Below are positions 7,018 through 9,543 of a stretch of 9,543 nucleotides of DNA, one piece after another. The stretch covers positions 1 through 9,543 of the forward strand of contig JBJXHH010000073.1 of NCBI GenBank assembly GCA_046160675.1, read 5' to 3'. The position numbers were made by a program, and so were the translations under genes. Position 1 is the first letter of the stretch. Every line of letters begins with the position of its first letter. The notes beneath the pieces are model-generated. The model was not told the origin of the DNA. It did no database searches and worked only from the letters and a program-made list of their open reading frames with translations. This DNA is from JACMJP01 sp046160675. GTDB lineage: Bacteria; Bacteroidota; Bacteroidia; Chitinophagales; BACL12.

Positions 7018-7779
7018 ATGATGGAAAAGAAAATACTAGAAATGGAGATCCTGCTTATGAAAATAAACCGCCTGTTTCACACTCTGAAACCCGGGCGAAT
7101 CAACAAGATAGATCTAGACCTGATGAAAGATTATACAAAAGAATATTATGAATTGTTATTGGAGTACGAATCAGGGAAAGATATTTCTATAATAATTGAA
7201 GAGAAAAAAACTGAACCCGAAATAAAAGCGGTAGAGGTTAAAATAGTAGAGTTGAAGAAGGAGCAAGAACTACCAAGAGAAGAAAAGCCGGTTTTGATAA
7301 AACTACAAGAGGAAAAAGTACAAGAATTGAAATATGTAAAAGGCGGGGAGGAGGAAGAGAAAGTGGTGATACCAAAAACAGAGAAAACAATTCAACCTGA
7401 AAAACAAGAGGAAGTGAAAAACAAGAAACCCCTCACAAAACAGGAAGATGATGATGGTGATGACAATGAAGAAAAAACTGCACTTGGGGATAAACTTTCA
7501 AAAGGAAAAAAAACCTTAGCTGACAAACTGAACGCAAACGGAACACTTGACCTGCGCAGGGCTATTGACTTGAATGATAAATTCTTTTTTATCCGGGAGT
7601 TATTTCAAGGCGATCACAATGCTTTTGACACTACTATTAAATTCATGAACGGCATGACGGGCATAGAAGATGTGAAAGCTTTTGTTGAACGGGAGTTGAG
7701 CCCAAAATATAATTGGAATAATAACCCTGAAGGCGTTCAACGATTTTATGAAGTATTAGAAGAAAAGTTTGGAAGTTAA
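7018..7779 (+). CDS. Lys/Glu-rich protein with conserved C-terminal domain, function unknown
   Basis: I cannot name this 253-aa protein. Residues 1-58 look like a small helical N-terminal domain with a regular Leu/Ile pattern and a Tyr-rich patch (YTKEYYELLLEY). Residues 60-165 are a highly charged Lys/Glu-rich linker of low complexity, including a run of Glu at 111-114 and an Asp cluster (DDDGDD) at 144-149; it is probably disordered or partly coiled coil. Residues 175-253 form a compact domain with DLRRAIDLNDKFFFIRELF, a DTTIKFMN helix and a YNW segment near the end. From memory, C-terminal segments of this form (LNDRF-FIRELF) recur in unnamed Bacteroidota proteins, but I know no function. 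No signal peptide or membrane segment is seen, so a cytoplasmic location is likely. ATG codons at 7018 and 7021 are both possible starts. The gene converges on waaA with only 3 bp between stop codons. Confidence 0.85.
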   Translation: MMEKKILEMEILLMKINRLFHTLKPGRINKIDLDLMKDYTKEYYELLLEYESGKDISIIIEEKKTEPEIKAVEVKIVELKKEQELPREEKPVLIKLQEEKVQELKYVKGGEEEEKVVIPKTEKTIQPEKQEEVKNKKPLTKQEDDDGDDNEEKTALGDKLSKGKKTLADKLNANGTLDLRRAIDLNDKFFFIRELFQGDHNAFDTTIKFMNGMTGIEDVKAFVERELSPKYNWNNNPEGVQRFYEVLEEKFGS

Positions 7780-7782
7780 TAT

Positions 7783-9099
7783 TTAAAGATTTGCTTTTAT
7801 TTTCTCAATGATCTTTTTTGTTCCTCCACATCTGTCACTTACATATTTGCCGGCATTTGCACAAATCCCTTTGTATAATACTTCAAAGTTTCCCATAAAC
7901 TTTAGTTGTTTCAGCAAATCATCAGAAGTTTGTACAACAAATCCAGACCCCAGTTTTACTAATTCTATAGCCTCAGTTGAGTGTTTATGCTTTGGACCGA
8001 AGAAAACAGGCTTTCTGTACACCGCAGCTTCAAGAACATTATGAATCCCTTTATCAAATCCACCTCCTACATAACAAACGTCTGCATATTTATAAAGGGA
8101 AGAAAGCATACCTATATTATCAATTATCATTACTCGTTTATTTAATAGATTCAAATCTTCCAGAGATGAAACGGATGAATAAAGAAATGAAAATTTTTCG
8201 AAACGTTTTTTTGTTTTTTCTAAATGGTTCTTATCAATATTATGTGGAGCTATTATCAACTTAAAATTACTATGCACTAGGTTTTTATAAAAAGCCGTTG
8301 CCACCTTGCGCTCATCCGTAGGCCAGGTACTGCCTGCTACAAGCACATTGAAACCCTCGGTAAACTTTTTTGCAATTTCATTTTCGGTATGATTTGAAGC
8401 AACTTCTAACACCCTGTCGAACCGGGTATCGTAAGTAATAGTTGCATTGGTTAATTTTATTTCCTGCAGGAGTTTTAGAGATCTTTCTTCCTGAACAAAA
8501 ATCTCGGTAAACTTTTTCAGCATGTTCCTGAACAGTTTTCCGTACCATTTAAAGAAAATCATGTTCTTTTTAAAAATGGCGGAAATGAGATACAAGGGTT
8601 TCTTGTTTTTGTGTAACACCTCAACAAAATGTAGCCAAAACTCATACTTTACAAATATTACAAATGTAGGCTGTACAATATCAAAGAATTTTCTCGCATT
8701 CTGCTTTGTATCTATTGGCAGGTAGCTTACATAGTCAACTTTATCATAATTCTTTCTCACTTCGTAGCCTGAAGGAGAAAAAAATGTAAGCAGTATTTTA
8801 TGCTTTGGATATTGTGCTCTCAGGCTTTCAATTATTGGCCTTCCTTGCTCAAATTCACCCAAGGAAGCGCAGTGTATCCATATTTTCTTATGATTCGGGA
8901 AATGAAAATTGTTATTGAGTTCCAAAAAAATATTTCTTCTGCCCTTAAGCCAGAGGCTTGCTTTATTATTCCATAAAGAAGAAATTTTGATCCCTGTATG
9001 ATAGAATGCGATAACAAGATTATAAATGATCCTGGGGTTGAACAGAAAAAAAATAACAATTGCTATAACCCCCAAAATTCCTAATGCGACGATTTTCAT
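7783..9099 (-). CDS. waaA: 3-deoxy-D-manno-octulosonic acid (Kdo) transferase
   Basis: WaaA (KdtA, family GT30, GT-B fold) transfers Kdo from CMP-Kdo to the lipid A precursor at the cytoplasmic face of the inner membrane, the first step of LPS inner-core assembly. The 438-aa length fits the family (about 425). Residues 1-22 form a hydrophobic membrane anchor. The N-terminal half carries WIHCASLGEFEQG (74-86), with Glu82 as the expected catalytic base, and KYEFW (151-155). The C-terminal half has AGSTWPTDE (255-263), APHNI (284-288), and GGGFDKGIHNVLEAA (345-359) followed by FFGP, the usual nucleotide-sugar binding block. One oddity: where relatives have a Gly before the TRFD/KFD segment, this protein has Tyr223 (TYDTRFDRV). 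The number of Kdo units added cannot be told from sequence. It is probably cotranscribed with the upstream outer-membrane gene, 6 bp away. Confidence 0.97.
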   Translation of the reverse strand: MKIVALGILGVIAIVIFFLFNPRIIYNLVIAFYHTGIKISSLWNNKASLWLKGRRNIFLELNNNFHFPNHKKIWIHCASLGEFEQGRPIIESLRAQYPKHKILLTFFSPSGYEVRKNYDKVDYVSYLPIDTKQNARKFFDIVQPTFVIFVKYEFWLHFVEVLHKNKKPLYLISAIFKKNMIFFKWYGKLFRNMLKKFTEIFVQEERSLKLLQEIKLTNATITYDTRFDRVLEVASNHTENEIAKKFTEGFNVLVAGSTWPTDERKVATAFYKNLVHSNFKLIIAPHNIDKNHLEKTKKRFEKFSFLYSSVSSLEDLNLLNKRVMIIDNIGMLSSLYKYADVCYVGGGFDKGIHNVLEAAVYRKPVFFGPKHKHSTEAIELVKLGSGFVVQTSDDLLKQLKFMGNFEVLYKGICANAGKYVSDRCGGTKKIIEKIKANL

Positions 9100-9105
9100 A
9101 GTTTC

Positions 9106-9543
9106 TCAATAATAAAAATTTCTTGGTTTCTCCCGGAAGATCGGTAGGTTCCAGGTGGCTTTAAATGTGATGAACATATCAAAATAATTTTCATCATCTA
9201 TACTTTGCGTATCAAAATTATATCTTCTGTTTTTTGTGAAAGCTTCTGTAACCTCAAACCCGGCCCTGAAATTCACAAAATGTTTATTGCTGAAAAAATA
9301 ATAACCAAGATATTGGCTTAAAGAAAATCCGTTACTAAATCTGTCGTAACCTTTCTTATATTCATTGTTAAGTTGTGGTACATATAATTCATCTACAAAT
9401 ATCAATATGTTATGCTGAAGGTAACCACCACCAGCAAGCACTGCAACACCTGAGTTGGGGTTAATGCTGAAAAGATTAGTGATCTTGCCTATTTCAAAAT
9501 GAATATCAAAACCTTGTTCATATAAAACCGGCGAGAAATAAAA
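9106..9543 (-). CDS. Probable outer-membrane beta-barrel protein, C-terminal part (5' end outside window)
   Basis: The frame is open from the window edge (base 9543) to TGA at 9106-9108, giving at least 145 residues; the GTG at 9439-9441 is internal. The visible protein alternates polar and aromatic residues as in beta-barrel strands. It has a GGGYLQHN turn, a VPQLNNEYKKGYDRFSNG segment, then a GYYFFSNKHFVNFRAGFE strand pair, an RRYNFDT segment and a final aromatic tail ending FYY. A terminal aromatic residue is typical of outer-membrane barrels recognised by the BAM machinery. I recall similar unnamed proteins (PQL...EY.KGYDR, NF.AGFE, NFDT) as widespread in Bacteroidota, but not with a proven function. 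The stop lies only 6 bp before the waaA start on the same strand, so the two are very likely in one operon and this protein may be linked to LPS or outer-membrane assembly; that link is inference. The N-terminal signal peptide is outside the window. Confidence 0.8.
   Translation of the reverse strand, partial: FYFSPVLYEQGFDIHFEIGKITNLFSINPNSGVAVLAGGGYLQHNILIFVDELYVPQLNNEYKKGYDRFSNGFSLSQYLGYYFFSNKHFVNFRAGFEVTEAFTKNRRYNFDTQSIDDENYFDMFITFKATWNLPIFREKPRNFYY

Noticed and set aside
7977..8264. Open plus-strand frames opposite waaA (here and at 8522-8725)
   Set aside because: They are antisense to a clear WaaA sequence and show no family signature.
9439..9441. GTG as the start of the last gene
   Set aside because: The frame stays open to base 9543 with similar barrel-like composition, so the gene is truncated by the window edge and not started here.

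Overview
The window looks like chromosomal DNA from a member of the Bacteroidota. This rests on a secreted protein with a type IX secretion (T9SS) C-terminal sorting domain, giant FG-GAP/VCBS plus ASPIC/UnbV lipoproteins, A-rich start-codon contexts without Shine-Dalgarno sequences, and exact matches to the Bacteroidota -7 promoter box (TAnnTTTG). The DNA is AT-rich throughout. I see no transposase, integrase, CRISPR array, tRNA or rRNA. Genus cannot be decided from this window.

Layout. (1) 1-4485, plus strand: two tandem paralogous genes, 34 bp apart. The first is only a 3' fragment because the window opens inside it. The second is complete (1216 aa): a predicted lipoprotein with fourteen DxDxDG-type calcium-binding motifs, split seven and seven around an ASPIC/UnbV domain, and a diverged ASPIC-like tail. 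A strong intrinsic terminator follows (4504-4539). (2) 4594-6918, minus strand: a second intrinsic terminator, then a T9SS-exported PKD-domain protein of unknown function with its own promoter, then a class II thymidine kinase (tdk) upstream of it. (3) 6919-7017: a divergent promoter region. (4) 7018-7779, plus strand: a Lys/Glu-rich protein with a compact C-terminal domain of unknown function. (5) 7783-9543, minus strand: Kdo transferase waaA (kdtA), preceded by only 6 bp by the 3' end of a gene for a probable outer-membrane beta-barrel protein that runs off the window.

How the genes fit together. Most of the window serves the cell envelope: surface or periplasmic lipoproteins, a T9SS cargo, the Kdo step of LPS inner-core synthesis and an outer-membrane protein. 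Thymidine kinase is a nucleotide-salvage housekeeping gene. I found no clear candidate for a new multi-gene system. The most interesting signals are the duplicated 'seven-bladed propeller + ASPIC' architecture of the large lipoprotein and its tandem paralog, the uncharacterised N-terminal part of the T9SS cargo, and the conserved-looking but unnamed neighbours of tdk and waaA.
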